Source: Lasiosphaeria ovina (lineage: Eukaryota; Ascomycota; Sordariomycetes; Sordariales; Lasiosphaeriaceae). Taken from it: 64,000 nt of DNA. The notes below the pieces were generated by a model, which ran no database searches, was not told the DNA's origin, and saw nothing but the letters and a program-made list of their open reading frames with translations. Positions 20,786-32,123 of the stretch are shown piece after piece (position 1 is the first letter of the stretch; every line of letters starts with the position of its first letter). Position numbers and translations under genes: made by a program. The stretch lies in the NCBI GenBank assembly GCA_033439765.1, contig JAULSN010000007.1, positions 1,426,001-1,490,000 of the forward strand, given 5' to 3'.

Positions 20786-21382
20786 ATGTTCGAATTCGAA
20801 GTCTACCGCTACCGGTACAGGGAAAACAGGGGCCCCGACGGCCCCAGACCATGCGAGTACCTCGAGTCTCCTCATAACAACCAGTTTGGAGACTACCAAG
20901 AGATCCTCGTGCGGGAGCGGAGCGGCGACCGGAACAACCACTGCTTCTAGATTAAGTCGTTCGAGGTCGAGTTCATCGTGCCGTATCCGGGCAGGCCGTC
21001 CGCCCACGGCGTGGTGATGGTGGGAAACTCGAACAACGGCCCCGGGGATTCGGTCTAGATCCGCAGCAACCACCGGTTTTACCTGTGGACAGTCGGGGGC
21101 AGAGGGTTCCCACCGCCAACCTTACGCGGCTTCGCAACAGCGAAGTCTTCGCCCACAACGTGCGTTAGCGGCTCGACTATCGCGCCGTCGACGGGTCCCA
21201 TACCCTCCTCACTATGGTCGGCCCCTAGATCCCGTCCAACGAGCTCGGGCGCCTCTACATGGCCCTTTTCGAGTACACGCAAGTCCCCCCGCAACCACCC
21301 GGCCCGCATCGTTCTGCGCCCCATCAGCCACTACGAGTTGGAGAATTACTACCGACCCATCCGCAGAGATGACAGGGTATAG
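20786..21382 (+). pseudogene. decayed protein-coding gene with four in-frame TAG codons
   Basis: From the ATG at 20786 (MFEFEVYRYRYRENRGPDG) a protein-like translation runs with in-frame TAG at 20948 and 21056. Near 21100 it shifts frame and continues (NLTRLRNSEVFAHNV), with TAG at 21166 and 21226. It shifts again before 21302 (ARIVLRPISHYELENYYRPI) and ends at a TAG at 21380. The inferred peptide is rich in Tyr, Phe, Asn and Glu, unlike random translation of GC-rich DNA. All four internal stops are TAG and could each derive from CAG by one C-to-T change. I do not recognise the family. An overlapping minus-strand frame (20678-21073) is open but looks like a low-complexity shadow. An alternative is chance, since this DNA is GC-rich. 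Confidence 0.42.
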
Positions 21383-24240
21383 TCTTTTGTTTTCTTTCGT
21401 CATAGAGCAGCGGCGTTTTCGTGCCGCCATGTTGCCGGGTAGCGAATATCGGCTGGGCAGGGGCCCATTACACAGACGGCCTCCAGAGGTTCAGGAGCAG
21501 AGCGGAGGGATATATCATAGATTAAAAACAAGACCCCAGATGGGATGGAAGAAAATGTGGCATTAATAACAGGCAGAGATGGAAGCGAAACAGACTAGCT
21601 AGGAACACAATCACCGACTTAAAGATCAGCGGCAGACCTAGCACTTGTTATTTTTTTCTTTTTTTCTTCCATTGTTTGTTGCTCTCTTCTTTTCGCCTGG
21701 ACGTGTTCGAGCTCGAAATTATGAGAGGCAGTCTGCTTCTACACGCGTCGTGTGGTCTACTTTCCCTAAACTTCCCCATCTCCACCTTTGTAGTGTTTGT
21801 TGTTGCGTAAAACGAGGGTGGCTTGGTTGTTTCGCCCCTTTTCCTCTGCGTAGCCGGCTCCTTCCCCTTTCATCCGGCTTTCTACCCCTCTCCCCCTATT
21901 GACAAACTATTTGTGCTGTTTCCCACCTTGATACACTGTTCGAGCATGCTTATATGGTTTTATTTCCACTCTAGCATTCTCTATTCCCGCCGCCCCTTCT
22001 ATCTTCCTTTGCTGCGCGTGGCGTCCGCGAGAAATGTCCCAAGTTCCGGGCAAGACAGAACCGACGAGCAATTTTGTTTCCAGTGTTCACTCTTATGTAT
22101 AGGGGCACGTACATCAAACCACATGCCTGGCCAGACCAAAAAGGAAAACCAGAGCTATTGTAATGTTAACCGGAAACAAAACACGTCCCAAAAGAAACCA
22201 CTCGTCCGAGAGCAGTGACCTCTAGGGATTTACATCCTACGGCAAAAATAGCATCTCCATGTACAGCTCGTCAGCCTTGCCCCTGACGAGCCGAGCCGAG
22301 CCGAAGTGGCCGGCTCGATGGCCTTATAGAATGGCAGGGACAGCAGCGGCGGTGACGGCTTCGGTTGCATCAACACCACCACCGTCATCGCCATCATCAA
22401 CAACACCAGGGTCGTTGTCGTGGAGCCTCCGCATGACATTGCTTTTCTTTTCTGTTGCCTACTTTCTTTGGTTTTCATTGTTTGTTCCCGACATTGAAAC
22501 CCGAGTTCTATCTAGCACAGTGGGGATGTTTCGCCCTGTCTGTCATGGGTCTGGCGTTGGCGATAGATAACTGATGAGTTCAGCCCAACACAACTATTCA
22601 CGGCCATGAAAGTAACAGCAGGTTATCCGACACACCAGATTCAATGGCAATAGCCTAGGTCTGATACCGCATTATCTCTCGTCGAAGCAGCGAGGCACAC
22701 ATGGCTGTTCTCCTTTTCGGGTCGGCGGTATTGGGTGGTTCGCCAAATGGCTGGCTGAAAGCTCGGCGACTGCTTGTCTTGAACTGACTGCCAACAACCA
22801 TCTTGAAGTTGATTTCGAGTACATACATAAATTTGACAAGAGCATTTTGGCAGCGGGGGGGATATTCTCGATCTGAACAACCATCCCCCTTTCCTCCGTG
22901 TATTTTTTCTGCCAAATGGAATAAAGTCACGTATACAAATGCCAGCCCCCTTTCCGCTCTCCAAACCACCTATCTACTTCCAATACGCCGGCGATCAGCC
23001 AGGAGAGAAAATACAGCTGGCACTCCCCCCAGCTAGAGTCAAGACATGCAAGACCTGCCAAAGGACAAGAGGGAATTTCCATCTTACTTGTTTGCTAATT
23101 GTAACACCTCCACATGAGATCTCCGCCACAGCGTATATAAACTACAGCATTGGGTGGACACAGACAATAGCAGTCGAGAAGGCTATCGAATTTTCTCGTG
23201 TGTTCTTATCACTCTCGTTGCCCCCTTTAAGACCCCTTGGCGAGTAGAAGTCTCTCCCAAAACGCCCCGCCTTGTGACGGTGACATGTAATCTCGGTCTC
23301 TCCAACAGCGGCAGGACTCTCTGGCGTAGCATCGTCAACAACCACCTCCCTAGGCAAGCATCATAAGTTGGTACTAGACTCTAGACCAGAAAACATTGCT
23401 GATGTATCAATGGCGCATTCCATCCCTCTTTGAAAAGGCTCATCGGAAACATGCGAGTCTCCTTGAAGAAACGGCCGAGACAAAGCAGCACATTCATTCA
23501 TTCTACATAGACTGACAAGAGCAAGATCACAAATACAAAGAGGGAACCTATTTTCACAGATATTCAGCCCTCTTACACAGCCTATCGGAATCGTTGCCGA
23601 CAGGGCTGGCTAGCCGGGGCTCAAGCAATATCGTGCAAACGTGAGCTTGGGAACCCAAGCCATGAGGAGCTACAAACCTAACCCCTGGGAAGAGTTTGTA
23701 GTACGACCCGTCCGAATTCGGACTTCTATTTGCCACTCCATCCGCACACACGCTGCATACGAGATGGATCACCATATAGAAAAGACCGCACTAGAGTAGA
23801 TGCTATCTCACTGAGAGAACCCCTTTTTTTTCGTCGAACAGGCTATTAACACGTCACCCCGTACACCCCACGCCGTGAAATTCTGGCTGGGGAACGAAGC
23901 TCCATGGCTAATCCGGGATGCAGAGATGTTCGAGAACTTTCCTAAAACGGCCGATCTTTGACAGACTGAGAAGGGTTGAGGGGGAGGAGGGGGGGAGAGC
24001 TTCTCGGTGTCGACGCCCGCAGACATTGCCATGTACAATACAGACACGTACTTACTTGCATGCTCGACGGCAGTTTGCAAGGCCGATCAAAAAGTACAAT
24101 ACCTCATGTGAGTAGTGAGACAGGCAAGGGAAAGAGTGGGCTTTGGAAGAGGGGAAAAAAGTTTCAGCACCAACTCCTGGTTTTGCCAGCAACCACCCCT
24201 CAGATCCCGCGATTCGCGGATGCTGATCCCGGAGCGATCG

Positions 24241-24272
<32 letters not shown>

Positions 24273-27200
24273 TGCGCCGCGCACATCCCCATTCCGATCT
24301 CCCAGCCAGGGCTAGCGCAAGTTGTATACTTTACACTTACTACGCGTATGTACACATGTGAGCGTGGGATGGGTTCCACTGTTGTTGAGCCGCAGGCGGA
24401 GGGGCCGGGGGCGGGGGGGAGAGGAGAGGTTTCCAGAAAGGGGGCGTCAGGAGGACGGAAGGTTCGGGTCCTTGCGGCAAGAGATTCCAGAGACCCCAGG
24501 GTCCTCCCCGCGATGCCGGGGTGAGTCCGGCAAGACTTTGTGCGCAGTATCAACACAAGGTAGGCGAGCCTCATCTGACCGCTTGGTGTCTCGAAGTCAC
24601 TTTTGCCGGCAGTTGGCTGGTGTTGACGAGTTTATGCGTTCCCCACATCCGAGTTTCGCCTTCAGTCGTTCGGGACCAATCATATGATGCCCGTGACACG
24701 TCAACTCTGCTGTGTCTGACATGACATGACCTGCAGGGCTGGGTTGGGGCTGGACATCTGTCGAGCGGTAGATGCCTCCAAGCGAAGTGTTGGATTTTTT
24801 GAACCCAAGCTCTCTGTCATCTTTGATTGTTCTGGTGTGAGTTGCGCATATGTAATACTAAGAGAAGGCTGGGATTGGCTGCGGTCACCGGCGAATCTGG
24901 AAGCCGGTGAAGGCGGGCAATAAACTACTACGAGGGAGCTTGTTGCGGTTACAGGCCTTGCGATTGGCTCTTGGTCGGAGAGATTGCAGCGTGGCATGCG
25001 CGAGCTTCGGAGAGCGGGCGGTACTTGTGCTCGGCGAGAGGCCCGATTTGGTGGCTGGCCTCCATTTGAGGAAGAAAAGTAGGAAGCGATCACATCTCAA
25101 TCATACGCTGTCCGGCATGTACATGGACGTCGAGGATCGAAAGTCCAAGACAAGAAACCTTGGAGCTCTGTTGTTGTCCGTAGGGGGTCCGTCGGTAGGT
25201 ATTCATAATTATCTTCGGATCCCCGTGGAGATGAGTGGCTTCGGCATTCTCGTGGACTGTCTCGGACGCGTGGTGACCGTGGCGTCCAAGTCGCTGGCGT
25301 GAGTGCAGCGCGGGTGTTTGCCTCTGTCGATGGCGACATTGGCCAGCGGAGCGGTGCCTTGATGGCCAGTCGATAGCCAAAGCAGGGGGCGGGAAGGATG
25401 AGGCCACAAAAGATGCAAACCGATTCGATTCCAACTGACCGCCAGTCTCCTCCAGAGACTAGAGAGCTACCATCGTGCAGCGGGTCTTTGCTCACCTTAT
25501 GTTGAGGAGCGGTGGAGGCGGCCAGGCAAAGCGCATGCACGCTGGTTGAATCCTCTACAATGGGCCCCAGAAACGACCAAGACCTCGTGGTACCTAGGTC
25601 GGTAGGTCCAAGTTTTCCTTTGACCGTGGCCCGACCACGCGGTCCTGAACTTCTTTGACTCTCATTGTCATTGTCATCAGTCTGAGCGACGAGACGAACG
25701 CTGCGCGTGTTGTCCACCTGCCTGGATGGGTATTGTATTGCGTGGGGGACCTTGTCCTTGACCTAGGTAGCGTCTAGACAAGGATGTGGACCGGACGACG
25801 GTGATGGACTATGGGGCCAATGTCAACCTTGAACCAGCCCAGCAGCTCATCAATGATCAGAGCCTTCAAACTTTTGATGAATCTTGAGAAATAAAGTCTG
25901 GCTGCCCTGGCTTGTGAACCAAAAAGCCAAGCTCCGGCAGGGGTCACTACTGTGTCCCATTGAAACACCGAAACATTGAACGGCGCAGGCTTGAGAGTTT
26001 TGCCGTTGTTTCTGATCTCTCCCAAGTCGTCGGCCAAGGAGCTTCAAATGCGATGACGTTTTTGTCCCGGCCAGCGTCACATCGAGAGCCTCAGCGTCAG
26101 CGCCAGGCCCTAGGCTTGCAATTGCGGGGACAGGCCTGGAGTTGGCCATCGGTGTGCTCCGTAATTATAACCCAGTATTTCGTACCAACCTGGCTTTTCC
26201 ATCTCACTGCAGAAAGAATCGAGATGCCACGATTGATCAAAATATTGTAGGCCAAATGCCCGGTTTTCTGGCATGGCAGTCTTTCTGCCTGCTTTTTTTC
26301 CTGGCAGCTGCAGCAGATGACACGAACAAAGCTTCTTCCAGGTAGGATCCATCAGGCAGGCAGCTGTGTCCTCGACGGCGTACGGATACCTTCTCCTGCT
26401 GCGAGAGTTGAGGTGATACGGGCAAGCCCCACGCCCGAACGTCGTTGGTGAAGCGGCTAGAGGGCCGCCTTGGGCGCAGTGCTGCATGTTTTAAGGGGTG
26501 GGGGGTGGGAAACAGACGGGACGCTCGCACTTCAATCGTTGAGCCGTGGTTAAAACGCCCTTTGGCGTCGTTCATCAAATTGCCTGCACTGGACTTCTGC
26601 ATCTGAAACAGCTGCCGATCCGCTCACGCCAGCCAGCCGCCGCCATCTGCTCGGGCTCCAGTGACTGTCAGAATGCGTTGTCTGCATTCATGGCGGCGTC
26701 GGATCAAGTCGCGTCTTTAGTGTCGTTTTGGCATCACCATGTCGTCGGCTTGGACAGACAAGGCCCTATCGAATACCATTCCAAGTGCACCCGTCCCAGT
26801 CTTTGACCACCTCAGGTGACCAGGCGGCCAGTGCAACAGACTTTCAGGGCAGTCAGTGTTCGTTTTCGCACTTGTTGGCAAGAAACATTCCGTCAGATTA
26901 GACGTCCACATCATCGATGGCTTGGGTAGCTTTTGTTCGGATCAGTATCATCGTCCAGGTTAGAAATCAGGCTTTGGATGCCAGGGTGGCCGGGGGTCCT
27001 TGTCAACCTTCATTGTGCCGCGAGGCGGAAGCAGAAGGGACGAAATGATCAGGTTGCACTGCTCCTCGGCGTCTCAGAGCTGCCGCTCTGCCAAATGTCC
27101 GCTTCCCGGCCTCCGCCTTGCAGCAGGAGAGGCGGGCAGGCAGGTATGTATCAGCTGCTGGCCATACAGTAGAAGATCAGGTAGGGTAAGGTATTCATTC

Positions 27201-28406
27201 CTTCCCAGAGTGTTCGAGATGCAGCTGTCTGCACTGAGTGCACTCCCCGGTCTGCACCTCTCCAGCCTTCGTCCAAAGCCAATCAAGACATCGGGCGGGG
27301 TAAGGTAGCTAACAAATCTTCGAACCAACCACCTGTGTAGCCGGAGTTTTACACCGTCAGGTGTTTGCCCCTCAAAGAAAAAGACGATGAGTTCGTCTGA
27401 GGCGGTCGGGTGCGTGGTGCATTGGTTTTGTAACGCGGCGTAGAAAGGTGGTGGGATCCCGGCCGGCGATCGTCTCCAGCGTGAGCTTCCTAAGCTTCTT
27501 TTCCACGAATACCTGGCCTGGACGGGTAACTTCGATGGGTGTAGAAGCTGCCTCAGCCTGCTTCTTGATCTGCCCTGCCCTGTGTCGGAGCTGGCGCACG
27601 TTCCCCCGCACCGCAGGGCACCCCAACAAAGTTGGCCCGCAGGACCTGGAGCTTGCCTGCCTGCCTAGGCACTTACAGTGGAGGTTGCATGTACCAATGT
27701 ACCGAAAAATACCTTGACGAGCTGGGCTTTCTGGGCCGTGCAAAGCTGGACAAAGCTGGGAAAGTGGGATACTGGGGTGCGCCTGCTCTGGTCATCGAGA
27801 TGCAGCCGACCCCCTCCATACCGGAATCTCGATGCTCCACTGGCTGGCTTTGCTTTCCTCAGTTCCTGCTCCAGTCTTCCTTTCCTCCTGCCTTGCCTTG
27901 CTGTCTCAGACCAAGCGGGTTACGGATGGCTCCCGGAGGCCTAGCCAAGTCTTGACCAGGCTGCTTGATTTCTTGCTCGTTTTTTCCCGTTTCCTCGCAG
28001 CCTTTGGTCCCTGTTGCTATTCAAATTGCCACCTCTTGCCAGCCCCAATGTCTCGTTTCCTGATCTGATCTGATACCTCCCCATACCGAGTGGAACTAAT
28101 ACGTCTATTTCCTAATCCGAATCTGCCCACCTGGCACTCCATCCATCCCATCTTTCCAGACCGATCTCCCCCTCCGAACACGCAAGCTACCCCCCTACAC
28201 GTGTACCTACCTGTCGGCATCAAAAGTCTAGACTGGCCGGCCCCGGTGTCGACTTGATTGCCCGCCCCTTCCTCATGTACATGAAGCCGTGTGTCGCCTG
28301 TCGTTGACCACGGGTCGGGTTTGCGGCATGGAAGCCCCTATAACCGCATAGCAACATCCTCCCGTCGACGCTCCGCTGGCACCCGTCCCAGGACTAGCAC
28401 GGCACC
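21383..28406. other. 7-kb gene-poor region
   Basis: I could not assemble any gene from this stretch on either strand: open frames are short, lack recognisable motifs and do not join through matched splice sites. It contains a (CT)n/(CG)n tract near 24.25 kb and scattered pyrimidine-rich stretches. The last 500 bases or so are CT-rich and probably promoter and leader of the following large gene. A rapidly evolving short gene or non-coding RNA cannot be excluded. Confidence 0.45.
24241..24280 (+). repeat. (CT)10 followed by alternating CG tract
   Basis: Ten CT units (24241-24260) are followed by an alternating CG stretch and GTGCGCCGCGC. Alternating purine-pyrimidine CG runs can adopt Z-DNA; whether this does is unknown. 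Confidence 0.85.
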
Positions 28407-31400
28407 ATGGGCAACACACAGTCCTCCATCGAGGCTCCTCGGAGGCTGTCGCACAGGCTATCGAAGCCGAAAACGGGCAATCATGCGACAGCAGGCCTGT
28501 TGAGCCCCAACGCCTTCTCAAGTAGCTCGAGACGCTTTTCGAACGCCCGCCTGAGCTCCAACCTCCCATACCCACCACCTCCAAGCCCGTCACCAGCCTC
28601 TACGCCAACAACAGCGACGACGGTGACGTCCGCAGACGAGACAACCGCCGATGCAGAACAGGGTCTGGAGAGGAGCGCGTCGGTCATCGTGCCGCTTCCC
28701 CAAGACAAAGAGCGGAGGAGGAGCTTGTTTCGCTCAAAGTCATCCCAGGCCACCTCTGATCCCAAGCGGCGGAACAGCAGCCTTGGGCCAGTTTCGCGGG
28801 TGGCAGACAAGGTGGGCAGGGCAAATTCCATGACGTACGAATCCGCAGTTGCGTACTATGGACAACCGGGCCCGGAGAGGTAAGCAACCCCCCTCGACGC
28901 TCTTGCGAAGGCCGCATCTGTCTAACGAGCGCCCCCTTGCAGTTGGCCAGTGCCGCCGAGATCACGTACTTCGTGGAACTACGACTTGACGTCCTACGAA
29001 GCCAAGCGTCTCCTCAACCTCGCCGAAGAACCAGCTCTTGAGCTCGCGACGACCATGTCTGAAAGCAGAACCGTGGTCACGGAGACGACTTGGAAGAGCT
29101 CGAATCCGACAAACTCGGCAAAACCGGCGAGCACTCCAGTCAGCCGTGTCAACTCGGACTTGTCACTTTACATGCCGGTTCGGCGGCGGTCTGTCATACA
29201 GACACCGGGCGTGGCGACGCGTTCGAACTCGGCTCGCGAGAGCCCTGTCACGTCGATGCCGAATTTCCGCTTCAGCCATCCGTCAACGCCAAACTTGTCG
29301 AGGCAGCAGTCTTTCGAATCCTACCGGGGTGGGGTTGTGTCGCTGCCGCCCCCTCTCCATGACCCGGATTCTACCCCTCGGGTAGTGACGCCCTGTGAGG
29401 ACGAATATCAATCAATTGGGGCATTCAAGCTCGGGTCTCTGCGGATAACAAATGGTGCTGCTAGCCCTGAGCTCGAGAAGACTCGTAAGAGGGGAGAGCC
29501 GGGCCAGGACGGCATTGAGGGACGAGGTGATTATTTTGGAGGAGCACAGCCAGGAGAATTTGGTGGTACGGCGCGTGCGGCGGTGCAGCCGCTTGTGCAA
29601 CAGACCGAAGCGCCCCTCCCGAGGATTGAGGCTCCGCAGCCGCGGGCTGCACGACTCAGCCCGATTGCTTCCTCATTTCTGAGCATTGAGACTACTCGTA
29701 ATGTCTCGGGCTCACTGTCTCAGGAGCCTGCCGTAACCACATCGGACGTGCCGTTCGAGTTTCTGGCCGAGATCGACTTCAGCCCGTTCTCTCTGAGTGA
29801 TTCGCCGCCTCTTAGCCCGCAGCTACAGACCACCTCCAAGGCTACCGCTCTTGATGATGAGCTGTTTGAAGATGATGCTCAGCCAGAGTACTCATTTGTT
29901 GAGGTGCTGGATGTTCGCCTGGATCCGAATGCGAAACCGCCCCACGGGCAGGCTGACCGTACCACCGACACTGCCGTTGAGAGGTCCGATAGTGGCTTTG
30001 TGTCCGTGTCCACGAAAAGCCCGTCCACAGAGTCAGCCCACAAGCCTCTTACAAAGGCCGATTCGGGGTACAGTTCCAATGTTTCGTTGCGGTCATTCCA
30101 ACTGAAGGCCCAGGGCCTCCAAGAAGGCCTGGGATTATCACTTGAGAAACAACCGTCTCAGTCGAGTCAGAAAAGCTCGGAAACACCGAGCTTACCAAGC
30201 CGACTTCATGATGATGTATCGTCTGATGTTTTGTATCCAGTGGCACCCCAGAGAGATCCCCCTCCCCCGCCCGTCCCCCCCAAGGACCTCCATTCGACCT
30301 CGCCTAGGCCATCGCCGATGAAAGCGAGTTTCGTTCCGACGAGGAGTCTTTCTGACCATAGCCGCACCACGGAGGTCTATCTCAGTCCGGCAGGCGCATT
30401 GAGGGCAGCGAAGCATGTTCCATCCCCAATCTTCAGTTCCCCGTACGACGCCGGCAGACTCAAATCGCCCGAAACCACTCCTCTCACCCCAACAAGCGCA
30501 ACGTCCGTGAGATCTGACAACTCGGGCTCAGCGTTGAGCATTGGGAGTGGGTCACGCCGGCCCGGGAAGTTGCAGAGGTTTCTCAGCGGAGCTCGCCGCC
30601 CTGCCGCTGGACCACTTACGGTTCACGCGACGCACGTGGTTGAGAAGATTGGCATTCCGTCTATACCCCAGGATGTCGAGCATAAGCTTCGCGAGCGTAT
30701 TGGGCTATTTCCCACAACAACCAAGAGGCTCGCTTTGAAACCTCGTTCCAGTATGGACACTTTGAGAACCATCTTCAGCGTCGGGAGCATGGACGCCAGT
30801 GTCGAGGCTCTCAATTCCGTCCCAACTGCAGTCCCAACTGTTGCTAAAGTTGTCGAGGTCGACGACGAAGATGCCCCCGAGACCAAAGGAACCTCTTGGA
30901 AGCAGACCTTGCAATCGGTGCCCTCGTCTTTTGCACACGTGGCGGCTCATATGAGAAATCCAGTGGCGAGGAAGCCGATTCCCGTCGGCCACCAGTCGCT
31001 CAAGGGGGAGGGTCAAATCGTGAAGGATACGCCCACGGCAGATTCCACGGTCCCCGATACCGCAGAATCAACAACAGACAGCGAAGGCGGGAGCAGTGTT
31101 GACAATATCACTGCAGCGCGTACCGAGGTGGATGCTGGCGGAGTCACTATCCTGTCGCCAACGCCGACAAGGAGAAGTATGAGTCTTACAGCAGGTACCG
31201 CGCGTGGCTGGGATGCGAGATTGCCTGCTGTGATCCCGCCGACGACTATGTATTCGAATCCAGACCTCCCAGTTTCCGCTCTTCCGAGTCCGCTCCTCGC
31301 GAGAGCAGTGGCTTCTGCGGAGACCAAGGCGAGGAAGTCTCCACCGGTTAGCATGATGACCCGGAGATCGATGCCGCTCAGAGTGCCCCCGCCCTTGCGG

Positions 31401-32123
31401 TCGCAGTCGTCGACAGCAAGCCTTACCCGCCAGTCTAGCCGGGAGAGCCTTCAAAGCTACCCATCTGCCCAGCCGCTTGCGAAGAAGGCCAGCAGAGAAA
31501 GCATCCACGGTTATCCCTCTCAGCAAGGAGAAATGGTGATAAACAGCCTCAAACACTCGGCTTCCACGCCTACCATGGACCCGCGGCGGATTATGTCCTT
31601 TCGACACTCTCAGCCCGCCCAGCCTTCTCAAAGCAAAGCTCCCAACTGGGATGTGCAAACTGACCATGACTTGAGTCGCCGTTCGTCTCAGACCTCCTTG
31701 AATGGGGTTAGTCGCCATAACTCGCTTGCTTCAGTCCAAAGTCATGGTGAGGTTGGCATGCAACGCCCTAACAGTGCGCAGGCTTGGGAGGTCCGAAACG
31801 GCCAGCCGCCGCCGCTTCGGCATCGTGCGAGTTACGATGGTTACAGCTACCAGCAGAGGCGTATCCAAAAGGGCCATCCCCCGTCAATGTCAAATGGCTA
31901 CACGGCCCCTGCCAAGCCGGCAGTTGACCCCTGGAGCAGCAACCAGTTTGATGCCATAGTCGGACAGCGTATCCAAGATGGCCCCTACCCACCACACGTG
32001 CCCCGAGGTCACCACCGAACGCACAGTGTAGGAAACCGCAGCGGTCACAATACCAATCCGCCATACCGAATCTTGCACAGTTATAACTCCCCCGCATATC
32101 GAAACGTGCCGATCTGGGGCTGA
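28407..32123 (+). CDS. large disordered, predicted N-myristoylated fungal protein
   Basis: A 1217-residue protein from two exons, 28407-28879 and 28943-32123. The intron is 63 nt, phase 2, and ends in CCCTTGCAG. The N-terminus MGNTQSS fits the N-myristoylation pattern (Gly2, Ser6) and is followed by basic residues (PRRLSHRLSKPK), suggesting membrane attachment. The rest is mostly Ser/Pro/Thr-rich and predicted disordered, with many proline-directed SP/TP sites. Proline clusters such as PPPPPVPPKDLHS could bind SH3 domains. A short ordered-looking segment crosses the splice (PRSRTSWNYDLTSYEAKRLL). No enzymatic domain is visible. I do not recognise a characterised orthologue; a cortical or signalling scaffold is only a guess. 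Two GGCCCA-ended hairpins lie downstream of its stop. Confidence 0.85.

Noticed and set aside
20678..21073. 131-codon minus-strand frame opposite the decayed gene
   Set aside because: Composition (Val, Arg, His, Ala, Pro rich) is that of an antisense shadow in GC-rich DNA; no motif found.
22230..22478. Short minus-strand frame with a hydrophobic segment
   Set aside because: The hydrophobic run comes from CACCAC/CATCAT-type simple sequence; no promoter or splice support.
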